Shown in pieces: positions 1 through 11,608 of a DNA stretch of 64,000 nucleotides (the stretch's first letter is position 1; each line of letters starts with the position of its first letter). The notes under the pieces are model-generated. The model made no database searches and was not told the DNA's origin. It was given only the letters and a program-made list of their open reading frames with translations. This DNA comes from Scatophagus argus (lineage: Eukaryota > Chordata > Actinopteri > Scatophagidae). A program made the position numbers and the translations under genes. The stretch is from contig NC_058508.1 of NCBI RefSeq assembly GCF_020382885.2, forward strand, positions 1,480,055 to 1,544,054. The letters run 5' to 3'.

Positions 1-315
1 CAACATATCGGTTTTAATACATTCTCAACATATCTATGTTCTTTCTGTAACTTAGTATCCGTTTACTGATCCCGATTAAGTATTACCTAGTAGTGTAGTT
101 CAACACCTGCATTCAACCTCTAGGGAAGGCATCCTTCAGGTAATATTTGCCATAACACACAAACATAAAATTCGGACCTATATATGTACAATTCCTTATA
201 GTAGCTAAAATTGATGCACATATTAGATTAGGTTACCCAGAGTTGAGCAGTGTGTTTTATATGGATTCTACTGAGAAAATGTTGCCAGTTTAAAATTACA
301 TGCATACACATGCAA
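1..315. other. No gene seen
   Basis: AT-rich sequence with no coding pattern or repeat that I recognise. Confidence 0.5.
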
Positions 316-1665
316 TTGGAGTCTTTAGAACAGGTGTTGGAAGATACCCCTACTGAGGACTCCATCGCTCTGCTGGGGGACATTAACGCTCATGTGAGCA
401 ATGACAGCATGACCTGGAAATTTGTGACTGGGAGGAATGGCCTGCTCAATTTGAATCTGACTGGTGTTCAATTATCGGACTTCTGTGCTTGTCACAGCTT
501 GTCCATCACTAACACTGTGTTCGAATGTAAGAGGGTCCACAGGTGCACTTGGCACCAGGACTCACTTGTTTGTGGGTCAGTGATCAACTTTACAGTCCTA
601 TCCATTGATCTGTGGCCATATGTTCTGGACACTTGTGTAAAGAAAGGAGCAGAGCTGTCAACTGATCACCACCTGGTGGTGAGTAGGATCAGGTGGTGGG
701 GGAGAATGCCAGATAGACCCAGCATACTAAAATGAAAAATGCGAGTTTGCTGGGATTATCTGACTGAGGACCTTGTCAGGATGGTCTTCAACTACCACCT
801 AAGGCTGGCCTTCGACTGCCTCCGGGATGGAAGGGAGCATGGAATCTGAGTTGGCCATGTTCCATGCTGCTATTGCTGAGGCGGCTGTTCAGAGGTGCAG
901 GTGTGTCGTCAAACTGAATAAGAAGTTCTACAGAGCATGTTTGACTTGTGGGACTCCAGAACAGCTGAAAATTACTAGCAGGAAAAACCATGTGCAGCTT
1001 AGGCAGTCGCTGAAGCAAAAACTCAGATGTGGTGAAGTTCAGTGAGACCATGGAGCATGAATTTCGATGGCCCTGAGAAATTCTGGCAAATGTCCAGAGT
1101 GGCACCTTGTTCACACTGTTTGCAGTGGAGATGGAGACCTGCTGTCCTCAACTCAGGATATAGACGGGCGGTGGAAAAAATACTTCAAGGATCTCCTTAA
1201 TTCCACTGACACACATTCCACTGAGGAAGTAGAGTCAGGGCTCAGGGGTGGGCTCTTCCATCTCTGAGGCAGAGGTTGCTGAGGCAGTTAAACAACTTTG
1301 GAGAACATTGTCCTAGGGTTGGATAAGATTTGTCCAGAGTTCCTCAAGGCTCAGGATGTTGTAGGGGTGTCCTGCAACATTGTGTGGACATTGGGGACAG
1401 TGCCTTAGGAGTGGTGAACTGGAGTGGTGGTCCCCTTTTTCAAGAAAGGAGACCAGTGTGTTCCAAATACAGAGGGATCACACTCCTCAGCCTCCAAGAG
1501 TCTGTCTGTTAGTCAAACCATTGACCTAAGAGGAGTAATGCAGTTTTCACCCCTGTTGTGGATTATTGGACCAGCTCTACAGCATTGCAAGGGTGCTTGA
1601 TAGTGCTGCTAGTCTACTTGTGTTTTGTGGATATGGAAAAGGCCTACAAACTGGACCATCACACA
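316..1665 (+). pseudogene. Rex3/RTE-like LINE relic (endonuclease to early RT)
   Basis: Broken non-LTR retrotransposon. The first ~400 bp read as the C-terminal half of an APE-type endonuclease: LLGDINAHVSND near 375-410, a SITNTVFE stretch near 505-530, and STDHHLVVSRIRWW near 655-700. Downstream, in shifting frames, come a linker (DIDGRWKKYFKDLLN, 1160-1205), the start of the reverse transcriptase (VCSKYRGITLLSL, 1455-1500) and FVDMEKAY near 1627-1650. Several frameshifts and stops make it non-functional, and the similarity ends near 1665, so the 3' half is absent. The same family recurs at 5440-5570, 18285-18840 and 52498-53100, where the 3' end runs into GATG repeats, a feature described for fish Rex3 (RTE clade). 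Family assignment is from memory of that family, not from a search. Confidence 0.75.
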
Positions 1666-2586
1666 TGCTAGGGTTTGTATTTAGTCTAGCATGGAATCCT
1701 GCTCGCTTTCCTTGATTCTCCTACAGGCAACGCCTTCGTAGCAGGTCAAGGCTGTGTAGCGTTTCTAGCAGGTCGCTGTCTAGATCAGATAATGATCCAT
1801 TTCTGATCTGCAGTGGTGGCTGGTCATCCACATCCATCGACCAGAATCATGCCACAGGCCGTATACAAAGTAGCACCATAGTAGATCTGGAGAGGCCCCT
1901 GCGTACTACCAATGCCATGACCATGGCATGACCACCAAAATGTCATGTTCATCGAGTCCAGTCTGCTGTTAAGGTAAACACCCAGGTACTTATATCTAAA
2001 TGTCCATTGCCTGGATTTTCACCAGTGTTGGAGGTGAGTGTACCTGCAGCCTTCTTCTCGCCTTTATGCTTTTAAGCTCAGCTCTCACCTGGTCTGTGGT
2101 AAGGGACATGCTGGAGCAGGGGGCTTATGTACTGGAGAGAGTGGATGGGTTCATGGCAGACAAAGCAGGAGGGGGTGGTTGTGACCTAAAAGCTGTGGAG
2201 AGGGGGTTGGTGGTAAGGGTGGGTGTGAGACAGTGTGCTGTCACTCAACCATTTCAGGTTCCCTGGGAACTGAGACAGAATGAGAGTCAGTTTTCTTGTG
2301 GCCTTACATGGTTTCATGCATCACCAGAAGGATTCCAGAAGCAGTGCATCTGGCATACCCAGTTTTGTTGACTTATTGTTGACTCAGATTTTGTTCATCT
2401 TATCATCTCATTGTTGGAAAGAAATAACCATATTTCCCAAAAACTTTTCCTTTAAATGATATTGCCTGTGTCTTAAAAATAATGTAGTATATTGTCATTC
2501 TTAAAGAAGATTAGGCAACATTTTCAGTAAAACACAGTAGTGGGTAAACATTAAGCCAATTTCACACAAATGACTTGTCAAAAATG
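1666..2586. other. No gene seen
   Basis: Unique-looking sequence. A 123-codon open frame at 2000-2371 resembles nothing I know and has no supporting context. Confidence 0.4.
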
Positions 2587-2767
2587 GAGCATCGTGGCTG
2601 ACGCAGAAAAAAGGCTGAACCCCGATGCAGAGTCAAAAAGGCAGGGATGCAAAGTGGAGGTCCAAAAACAATAAGTTTTTATTTTACAAAGCAAAACTCA
2701 AAAAGCACACTTACTGTGGCATGGGATCTAACGAGGAACTGAAGCAAAAAACTCCTGGCTAAAACAT

Positions 2768-2832
2768 GGCAAGGCAAGGCAAGGCAAGGCAAGGCAAGGC
2801 AAGGCAAGACAAGACAAGGCATGGCATGGCAA
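2768..2832. repeat. (GGCAA)n microsatellite
   Basis: Eight or more tandem GGCAA pentamers followed by degenerate GACAA and GGCAT units, lying inside dispersed repeat copy A. Confidence 0.95.
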
Positions 2833-3240
2833 AGGTAACCTGGCAAGACATGGAAAACAAACTAAAGGTAACGCTAACACTCAGACAAAGGTGGCCGGGA
2901 AGACACAGACTAAATAGACATGACAACGAGACACAGGTGACACACATTAGGAGGGAGAAAGCAATCAAGAAAACCAAAAGCAAAGCTACATGAAAACAGG
3001 ACAGACAGGGGAAGTTTTCAAAATAGCAGCTTTCAAAATAAAACAGGACATGACAAAAACCTTGAACATAATACATGGAAACACAAGACACACATGGAAC
3101 ATGACAAGGACTCAAAAACCAAAAGACAGAGAACCAAGACGTGACAGAAACCTTGAACACAAAACATGAAAAGACATGAGAAACAAACATGAAACATGGC
3201 ACATGGACTCAAACATAAAACATGGAAACACAAGAAACAT

Positions 3241-3285
3241 CCATCCATCCATTTTCTATACCGCTTATCCGTTAGGGTCGCGGGG
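3241..3285 (-). mobile_element. 45-bp retroposed SINE/LINE tail with 13-bp target duplication
   Basis: A 45-bp block, CCATCCATCC followed by ATTTTCTATACCGCTTATCC and then GTTAGGGTCGCGGGG, is the reverse complement of the common fish retroposon 3' end that finishes in GGATGGATGG. It is flanked by the same 13-mer, ACACAAGAAACAT, at 3228-3240 and 3286-3298. This is therefore a very short, 5'-truncated retroposition event inside dispersed repeat copy A. Confidence 0.85.
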
Positions 3286-3525
3286 ACACAAGAAACATGA
3301 CACATGCATTCAAAAACAAAAGGACAGAAAACCAGTATGTGACTGAAACCTGAACTTAAAACATGAAAACACATGAGAGACAAACATGAAACGTGGCACG
3401 TAGACTACCAAAATCAAAAAGCAAAGCATAACCAACACACCAGGCAGGACATGACTGTTAACTCACTGTACCAAATACTGACTAGAAGTTAACCTCTGAG
3501 TCCTGAAAAATAACCTGGGTCTGCC

Positions 3526-3526
3526 T

Positions 3527-3550
<24 letters not shown>
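3526..3550. repeat. (CT)n microsatellite
   Basis: Uninterrupted TC dinucleotide run followed by imperfect CT-rich sequence. Confidence 0.95.
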
Positions 3551-3559
<9 letters not shown>

Positions 3560-5439
3560 GTCTCTTTCATTATTTCTTGGCCCTTTCTGCTTTTATGAGA
3601 CTGAATGATCAATAAAGAGTTTTGCAAGGAGGCAGAGCGCCTCACATCCCCATTTGGGAAGATAATTTGTGTCAGAAAATGGCAGCTGCTGCACAATAGT
3701 ATATTGATGTATTAAAGAAAAGAGGCGGATGTTATGAATTGGGGGAAAGACAGACAGAAAAGGAGAGAAAAAGTGAGAATGAGAGATCTTACAGAAAGCA
3801 GGAAAAAAAAATTGTTATATAGTCACATAGCCCCCGGGGGGTCAGCTCAAAAAAGTCTAAATCTGTACCCCTGGCTTACAAATGTGTTTGCGTCTTTCTT
3901 TTAAAATTATTGTTCGGTTCTTTAAGATTCTCCCCACCGAACGGGGCGCCAGGAGAGGACACGTTGATATAACTCTTTGTGGTCTTTATTTACTTTATTT
4001 AATTTTCCAGTTTTAAGTTATTAATCCACTGATAACATCCACAAATAGCAGTAGGTAGTAGTAGCCACAAATTGCAGTAGGTTGCAGTAGGTTATAAACC
4101 TATAGAATAAAAAAGGCTATGATGTAAACAGCAATATTGAAAGCCAAGTAAGCATTATTAAGCATTTTAAATAGCACAATATAAATAGTGTGTTAATTGA
4201 ATGACCAAGCAAAGTACATTAACATTAAACTTTGTATTGCCACACACAAACCACAATGCATACATATTAAATCAATAGCCTAAAAGTGCTGTCCTAAATG
4301 CAACCAGTGAATGTAGTTTTAAATAGTAAAGCAGAGCATACAATTCATTATTAGTATTAACTGACTGACTACATTACCCAGCCTGCACTGCGAGCGGGAA
4401 TACAACCAATTACAAGCAACTACGTCACCCAACCAGCACCGCAAAATAGGAAGTGTACTCATGTGACGGTGAAAGCGCTACAATTCAAACAGACACGGAT
4501 ACTATGAAACCGGCAACGTTAATCAACAGACCGCTAAGAATGTTTTATCAGCGTGACCAAAGTAACAGTTGTCAAACACATGAACCGCATCACGGCAGCA
4601 CAGCGGCAACACAAACAACAGACAAACTTAAACTGCAGCTGAAAGAATGTGAACAGCAGCTTACCGGTGGCGCATCTCTCCTGACGAGACAACATGCCAA
4701 ACTAGTGCTCGTACCCTCTTATAGCTCGTGCTCGTTCATTACCGGATTCTAGTTTGCCGCGATTAGATTACTACTATTACGTTTCAACTGTTTACTGGCC
4801 CATGCTTCAGCCAGGTAAGTGAACCTCCCACTTGCTCACCTGTTACCACTAATCACCCGTGGCTTTCCCGTGTCTCACCCGCAGCCTAGCGAACGCAACA
4901 ATTATAATCTGTTCCCACAGATTTTAAACTTATCACTCACTTGTTTTCATTAATCTCAGTGCGTGTAGCATTCCAATAGAAGCAAAAATAATCAAAAATT
5001 GTTATCCAAGCAAAATCCATTGTTATCCAAGCACTTGAACTCCTTTTTTCCTCATTTAATTGAAGGAAAAAAGCACTTGAAAATACATCACATGACTAGC
5101 CACATTGATGGCGAATAGATCTTGGATATCCAAGGATGAGATCTCTTGATCTTTGCATTTCCAGAGAAGGGAGTTTACTGACAACACCATTGGGGAGATG
5201 TGGTTTCACATTAAAACTCTAACAACAAACAAAATATTGGTGTAAAAGTTCTGAAAAAAACATCATTTAACTGGTTGTGGGTATCCTTTCAAATAATTTG
5301 ATAAAATTTGATTTGGCGAAATATGTCGATGTAGGTTTTCAGTCATTCAGGTCATGGTAGAGGGTGGTGAGCTTTGGAAAAGGTTCCACCTCAGGATACT
5401 GTAGACCTAGTCTGTATAGACTGACTATCGTACCTCTCT
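3560..5439. other. No gene recognised
   Basis: Mostly AT-rich. The stretch 4360-4920 is richer in CpG and holds an unrecognised 99-codon open frame (4453-4752); on the minus strand it has a GCTATAAGAGGG box near 4715-4730. It might be an old LTR or promoter-like piece, but I could not pair it with a second copy in this window. Confidence 0.35.
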
Positions 5440-5570
5440 TTGGAGGTTTTCCGAGGAAACCCCAAGGTGGACCTAGAACCTGCTGGATTACATATCCATT
5501 CTGGCCTGGAAATGCGTCGTGATCCCCAGGAGGACCTGTTTTGTATGGGGGAAGAGAAGCTCCAGTTCGC
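5440..5570 (+). pseudogene. Rex3-like LINE 3' fragment
   Basis: The nucleotide order here (GGAGGTTTTCCGAGGAAACC, then CCTGCTGGATTACATATCC, then GGCCTGGAAATGCGTCGTGA) parallels the 3' coding end of the Rex3-like copies near 18.4 kb and 52.9 kb, which read as arginine-rich sequence followed by W-x-D-Y-x-x-x-L-A-W-E. It is strongly diverged, short, and without an intact frame. Confidence 0.5.
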
Positions 5571-5640
5571 AGATCGCAGAAGTACTCAGGTACAGGTGAT
5601 CAACAGTCAGCTGTTTTATCTGTACTCTGGAGTATAGATA

Positions 5641-6055
5641 CTAAGGTTAATGAACAGCACAGCTGTGCTGATAATGAGAAGTATTGATGCTCTGTTTTTA
5701 TACTCAGATACTCATCAGTTTTGATACTCGCCTTTTTAAAATGTGACTTAATCCTTCTGGCATTGCTCTGTAAGTGTTCAGTACAAACAGATCTTTATCT
5801 GGTTGCTTGTGTGGTTGAATTTGATGAAGCTGTTCTGTACTATTTTAAGTTGTGGTCTTAGGGGCTCCTCTAATTCATCCATATAGACTCTTAGATTTGT
5901 CTATTGCCTTCACACAGTATCATGTTTTTGTGTGACCATAGCAACCTATATCACATAGCTTTATACTGCAGTTCTTATTGATTTTAATTGTACCTAATTT
6001 TAACATGCACCCAGTCCATGTCTTCCACAAGAACAATCCTAAATGTGTCAGGTTC
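5641..6055. other. No gene seen
   Basis: AT-rich unique sequence with nothing recognisable. Confidence 0.45.
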
Positions 6056-6605
6056 GTCGACTGTCAGGTTAGCATCGCTGGAGCAGAGGGCTGAACCCTA
6101 GATGCAGAGTCTCACAGAGAGAGGCAGGGAGGCAGAGGTCCAAAATGACAGTCCTTTAATATAACAAAACTCAAAAAGGCACACACTTACAGTGTCATGG
6201 GATCACGGACCAACCGAGGACAAAAACAAGGCATGACAAGAGAAAACACTTCCAGGAATGAGGACAAGGCAATGACAGTACAATACTTGACACGAGTCCA
6301 CACGACATGACAACGACAACGAACTGACAACCGTGACAGGAAAGATGAGGACTAAATAGACAACATAACAAGACACAGATGAAACACATTAGGGAGGAGA
6401 AAGCTATCAGGAAAACCAAAGCAAAGCTACATGAAAAAGAGATACACAGGTGAAGTGACGCTTTCAAAATAAAACAGGACATGACAAAAACCTGGAATAT
6501 AGTACACATGGAAACTAATACACAAGACAAGACACACATGAAATATGACATGAGGACTAGAAACCAAAGGACAAGACACAAGCAACACTCAACACGGCAT
6601 GACAC
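6056..6605 (-). repeat. Unclassified dispersed repeat, copy B
   Basis: Same orientation and block order as copy A: CGCTGGAGCAGAGGGCTGAACCC at the left, ACTCAAAAAGGCACAC and TCATGGGATC in the middle, then GACTAAATAGACA, CAAAGCTACATGAAAA, TTTCAAAATAAAACAGGACA and GACAAAAACCTGGAATA. It lacks copy A's internal tandem expansion and its GGCAA array. Confidence 0.7.
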
Positions 6606-7080
6606 AATGTTGTTTTGTAACTTTTACATGATTTTTCTGTATTTTCAAATGCTTTGCACAGTACATCACAGATTTTCTTCTCATAGATATGAGAGAAGTG
6701 AGTTGCTGAATCATATTTCCTGTAACTTTAACTCTAATTCCATGCCATAACCACAATATTTTTATATTGTCCCTTATGAAACCTCTTGAAATGGAAAATA
6801 GAGTTTTGAATTTTGAAATGTACCAGTGATTTACACGTAGGCCTACATAAACCTAATTAATATATGCAAATTTTCAAAACGGTTCAAAACTGTATTTCAG
6901 TAGAATCCCTGAACATTTTGTTTTGTATTCCTGAATGCAGGGTCAGTGCTTAAGTATGTGAGGAGAAACTCAAGGCCAGGAGAAAGATTTTGATAATCAA
7001 CCATCCCCCAGCTCAAGCGCACAACATCAACCATCAACCAGCTGGTCTGCGACAGCTTCCAGTCCTGACCAGCAACAACC
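6606..7080. other. No gene recognised; possible 5' region of the hAT relic
   Basis: AT-rich up to about 6900. From 6925 to 7080 a proline/serine/threonine-rich reading (stops included) leads into the hAT relic below and could be its degraded N-terminus. Confidence 0.35.
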
Positions 7081-9238
7081 ATTAACTACCGCAAGTACAG
7101 CAAGTGACACTGTAGAGACATATGTGGCCCCTCCAATTGATCCCGCTCTATGTTCAGCTCACATTGTAGATGCTGATCGTGTGGAAATGGTGCGGAAAGT
7201 CAGTTCTGATTTTAATTCTCCAAAGGGCCCCGATGGATGAGCGTTTCATACCAGCCTCCAGTTCAAAATTCTTCCCAATGGAGAAAAGGTCCACAGGAGC
7301 TGGTTAATGTACTCTCCACAGAATAATTCTGTGTTCTGCTTTGCATGCAAGCTTTTTAGCACAAAGTATATAAAGCTGACTGCAGAGGGCTACAGTGATT
7401 GGTCTAACATCAACACCTGTTTATAACACAGTGCATGCTGAAGTGGAGAGAACTGGACACATGGCTAAAGAAGGGCATGGCAATAGATCAACAGGAGTTG
7501 ACATTACTAGAGGCAGAAAGGAAAAGGTGGCGAGATATTCTCAAACACTTGCTCTCAATCACTCTCTCACTGACTCTTCTGGTGCTCTTCTGACCGTCTT
7601 TATGAGCCAGACAATGGAAACTTCTTGAAGGAAGTAGAGCTTATGGCAACATATGACCTTGTAATGGAAAATCACTTGGTCAAAATAAAAGATGAAAGTT
7701 CCCACACACATTACCTCAGCCCTGAGACACAAAACGAACTAATTCAGATCATCTCTTCAGAAACATTCCGCACCATTGTGAGACAAATCCAGTTGGCAAA
7801 ATGTTTTTTCTATTATTCCTGACTACTCCAGATGTGAGTCACACGGAACAGATGTCAGTCATAGTACGCATTGTCTGTTTCCAAGTACAACCAGATATTA
7901 AAGAATACTTTCTTGGATATATTAATGTGGAGCCTGTCCGATGTTGTCCTTGACAAGTTGAAGCAGTTTGGCATTCCATTCGAAAATTGTCGAGGACAGG
8001 CCTATGAAAATTGAGCCTAAATGAAAGGGAAGAAGCAAGGAGTTCAAGCTAGACTGCTACAGTTAAATCCAATAACGTTGTTTGTCCCTTGTGGAGCTCA
8101 TACTATGAATCTAGTCATAGCTGATGCTGCCAAGTCCTCTCAAGATGCCTCTGGCTGCTTTGGGTATTTGCAGAAGCTATTCAATTCCTTCTCAGGTGCC
8201 ACCCAGCAATGGGCCATTTTGACAAAGCATGTCAAATTGACACTGAAATCTTGGAGTGACGTTAGATGGGAAAGCAGGCTTCAGAGTGTAACAGCTGTCA
8301 GACAAAAGAAGTGAGAGATGCTCTCCTGGAAGCCAGCGAGGCTGTGAGTGTTCCAGTGGCAAAGGTGGAGGCTCAAGCGCTTGCTGAGGAAGTAGCTTCA
8401 TTTCGATTTTTGATTTGCTCTGTTGTGTTGTGTGAACTTCTTACCATCACAAACCAGGCGAACAAGCTACTTCAATCCAGCTCCATACAGCTTGATATTG
8501 CTGTCAGGCTCATTGACAGTGCCAAAAGCAACCTCTCCAAATACAGACAATCTGGGTTTGATGAGGCTGTGTCCACTGCCAAGGAACTCTGTGAGGCTCT
8601 GAATATAGAACCAGAGCTTAAGAAGAAAAAGCTCAGGAGCACAGAAAGGCAGTTTGCATATGAAGCTATTGATGAGCCTGTCAGTGATGCCCTTAAAAAG
8701 CTTGAGGTCACATTTTTCAATTGTGTCATGGACTCTGCTTTAATGTCACTACAGGAGAGGTTTGAAACCATGAATCAAGTCAAAGAAAAATATGGAGTGC
8801 TGCTTGATTTCAGCAAAGTGAACGGAATGTCCAAGGAGGACTTAAAAAAACATTCCAGTGAAGTACACAAGACACTGACGGATAAGGGAATGGTTGACAT
8901 TGATGGACCTGAGATGATGCAGGAAATCATCAACCTTCCTCAGCTACCACCACAGACATCTGCCTTGGAAATGCTGACATTTCTGCATGACAATCAGCTT
9001 TAAGAGGTATATCCCAATCGGTGGATTGCTCTTTGTATTGCATTGACTCTGCCTGTTGCAGTTGCCTCTGCAAGCTTTTCAAAGCTCAAACTCATTAAAA
9101 CGTACCTGTTTTCATCAATGGGGCAGGAACAGTGGTCTGGCTGTCATCAGTATCAATGGGGACGTGGCTCAGAAACTGTCAAATGATGACCTTATAGCTG
9201 ATTTTGCAGCTAGAAAATACAGGCGTGTACCTCTCTAG
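7081..9238 (+). pseudogene. hAT-family transposase relic (ZMYM1/DUF4371-like)
   Basis: Decayed DNA-transposon gene. The reading begins with a TTF-type zinc-finger motif (RSWLMYSPQNNSVFCFACKLF, 7292-7355) and passes a helical stretch (7625-7820). It then shows the RNase H-like core hallmarks CRGQAYENGAN-like (7990-8020, degenerate), PCGAHTMNLV (8090-8120) and SWSDVRWESRLQSV (8250-8295). A 245-codon open stretch follows (8266-9003). An in-frame TAA at 9001-9003 separates this from the hATC dimerisation end (YPNRWIALCIALTLPVAVAS), which continues in the same frame to about 9150. Further lesions include a TGA at 7237-7239 and a frameshift near 8311. Such genes code for cut-and-paste transposases related to vertebrate ZMYM1-type proteins; this copy cannot make one. 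Confidence 0.85.
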
Positions 9239-9473
9239 GGCCTCTGAGAACTGGTGGTTTTGAATTGATTTATATATTATTATTTTATTATTACCTTTTT
9301 TAACTTCATGTTTGGTGTCATTGTTAAGTTCAAATTATTTATTGATAATGTTGATAAGTTGTTTTGGAAATAAAGCAAATTGCACTGATAAATTCTGAAT
9401 GATTGTTCAATCGGGGGGGGGGACTGCAAAGCATTTGTGCTTAGGGCACCTAAATGGCTAGCAACGGCCCTGC
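9239..9473 (+). mobile_element. 3' terminal region of the hAT relic
   Basis: Non-coding tail containing AATAAAG (9368-9374) and a poly-G run (9413-9422). It ends with TAGGGCACCTAAATGGCTAG followed by CAACGGCCCTG, which resembles the CAGGGCCG...TAGCCATTT terminus of this hAT group. I did not find the matching 5' terminus. Confidence 0.55.
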
Positions 9474-10890
9474 ATATGTCTCAAAACTATTCCAGCTCAT
9501 ACACATTAATTGGTCCCTAACTGACATGATGAAATAAAACTGCAAAAATGTAAAATATTCCTACATCAACAAACCTTTTGCTAAGAAGCATAGTGTAAGC
9601 ACACAGTGGCACTTTTGTATCTGAGCTTAGCTTCTCTGCAGTGTGAGGCACAGAGCAATGACAAGGATACTGCACATATCTGTAAATGTGCCCTGCAATG
9701 CATTAGGGAAATAAAAAGCGAGCTATCTGACAGCATTCTTCACCGAAAGGGTGGGTAAAAAGCTTCATGAACACATCCAAACTGTGTCCATATTTCAAGG
9801 AGCTGTGTCCAAAGTGTTGGATTCCGAGCCTGTTCTTTCCACAAAAACAAAATTTCTCATTTGTTCATTGTTCATTATCTCAAGAAGGAAACCCCACTGT
9901 TAGCTCAGAGCTCAAAATTAGCTGTTAGCTCTGTGGTGGATGGTTAAACACAGAGGGAAACTCTTGGTTCTCCAGCTCACACTGCTACTGTATGTCAGTG
10001 TTCAGGCTGTGAAATCTATGTTGTTTTCAGTCTGATGTGTATATTGAGGTGTGCAGACTGTGCTGCTGGCTGATATCTTAAGGCACTTAATTTCTCACTG
10101 GCTGCAGACCTAACTTTTTTATAGTCTCTGTATTATGATTCTCACAGGAATTCTAAACAGTGAAAATGAGCATAATTGACCTATCATGACATTGGGGCAA
10201 CATGGTCCCCACCACCCCCCACACACACACCTCCAGAATTGTTTTTAGTTGTGAACATACCTATACAGCATGGTTTAGTGGACAGACAAGATCTGTCCCA
10301 CTGTCTGCATTTTCCATTGTAGAACTTGTGCTCTCTACCAGGAACCTGACAGTTTACTGGGTAGACCTAACCCCCAAAGTTTTTGAAATAGTTTTCTACC
10401 CCTGTACTTCCAATTACAGAGTATACTCTATTTTTTAACGGAAAAACTCAAATAATCATTGTATTCTAGTGGCAGAGCACAGACCTTTAGTTTGGTCTCA
10501 TAGAGATACCCTTATTCATTTTTCATGATGTCCTTTTGGAGACATATTGACATGATAATTGGATTTTCAATACTTGCATGTTTTGCTCTGGGTTTTGAAG
10601 GTTACAGCATAAATGCTGTGGTATGACAACAAAACCTAGAGAAAAATGTATGTGATTTGTGTTTTATGTAACAAATCCAACTTATATTGAAACTTTGCCC
10701 TGTTTAACCCACTATATACTGACTTGCTTCACAAAGAGTATACAATTTCTTTTTCCTCTAGGTCCGTTTTTCAAACTTATTTAGCCCATGCTGTTTTTCA
10801 TGCTGCTCTTTCTGCTTTTCTGAGTATGATGGGTAGTGTCTGTGTTATTCTATAAAACACACTTTTTTGCACAGAGATACAGAATCATGC

Positions 10891-10929
<39 letters not shown>

Positions 10930-11311
10930 ATTTGACAAGCATCTGAGGGGCGGGACTTATCGACTGAGCCATGGACTCATCAGAAGATTGTTCACTCGGG
11001 CTACTCACATTAATGGTGAAGTAAATTGAAAAATGCAATCAATGACAGGAGTGAATGCATGGCGGTAATGATATCAGCATGAGATAATCCAATAATTGCC
11101 AAGCTGATGTATTCTCTATTGGTATTTGGTTGCTCTGCCTGTCACGATAAAGTATGCTCCCCTTTTCTTTCCCTTGACCAAGAGTGGAAAGCAGAGAGAC
11201 TGAGAGAAAAAGAAGATGCAGCCGCTATGGGAGTGGAGCTAATGAGGGTAAGGATTTCTCAGCATAAGAAACTTTCCTTTGCCTTTCATTTAATAGTAGG
11301 TAGCCAAGGTA
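9474..11311. other. No gene seen
   Basis: AT-rich sequence with an AC microsatellite and no coding pattern that I recognise. Confidence 0.5.
10893..10925. repeat. (AC)n microsatellite
   Basis: About 16 uninterrupted AC units. Confidence 0.95.
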
Positions 11312-11608
11312 GCCATCCATCCATTCTATACCATTTATTCGTCAGGGTCGCAGGGGGACTGGAGCCTATCCCAGCTGACTATGGGCAAGAGGCGGGGTTC
11401 ACCCTGGACTGGTCAATTGCAGGGCTGACACAAAGACAGACAACCGCACACGCACACACTCACACCTAGGGGAAATGTAGAGTTGCCAGTTAACCTAATG
11501 TGTGTGCTTTTGGGGATTGTGAATTGAGGAAGCTGGAGTACCTTGAGAAAACACACGCAGGCACTGGGAGAACATGCAAACCCAGGCCGGGATTCAAACC
11601 TGGAATCC
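11312..11608 (-). mobile_element. tRNA-headed SINE, 5'-truncated, minus strand
   Basis: Read on the minus strand, it starts at a B-box-like GGTTTGAATCC (11590-11600). It passes the conserved central block TTTGCATGTTCTCCC, then GGTTAACTGGCAACTC, then GCCTCTTGCCCATAGTCAGC and GGGATAGGCTCCAGTCCCC, and ends in GAATGGATGGATGG. This matches the fish V-SINE/L2-tailed type. The tRNA A-box half of the head is missing, so the copy is 5'-truncated. A second copy with a full head lies at 42412-42654. Confidence 0.85.

Larger units (their letters stand above)
2587..3440 (-). repeat. Unclassified dispersed repeat, copy A
   Basis: Begins with GCTGACGCAG and GGCTGAACCCC and then runs through A- and C-rich sequence. 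The same order of blocks is found at 6056-6605 (copy B) and, reverse-complemented, at 28322-28842 (copy C); 17500-17780 is a more distant relative. Shared internal blocks include CAAAGCTACATGAAAA and TTTCAAAATAAAACAGGACA. Between about 3030 and 3420 the copy contains roughly three degenerate tandem units of about 100-120 bp (ACCTTGAACA...ACATGAAACA). No protein-coding capacity was recognised; apparent frames come from low-complexity sequence. Confidence 0.7.

Noticed and set aside
2768..2832. CRISPR-like direct repeats
   Set aside because: Five-base units without spacers, in a eukaryotic repeat; a microsatellite.
2759..3383. Overlapping 75- to 147-codon open frames on both strands
   Set aside because: They come from GGCAA and CATGAAAACA-type low-complexity repeats; composition, not coding, keeps them open.
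4453..4752. 99-codon open frame
   Set aside because: No domain, splice or repeat support; the codon content looks random, so only mentioned as part of a gene-free stretch.
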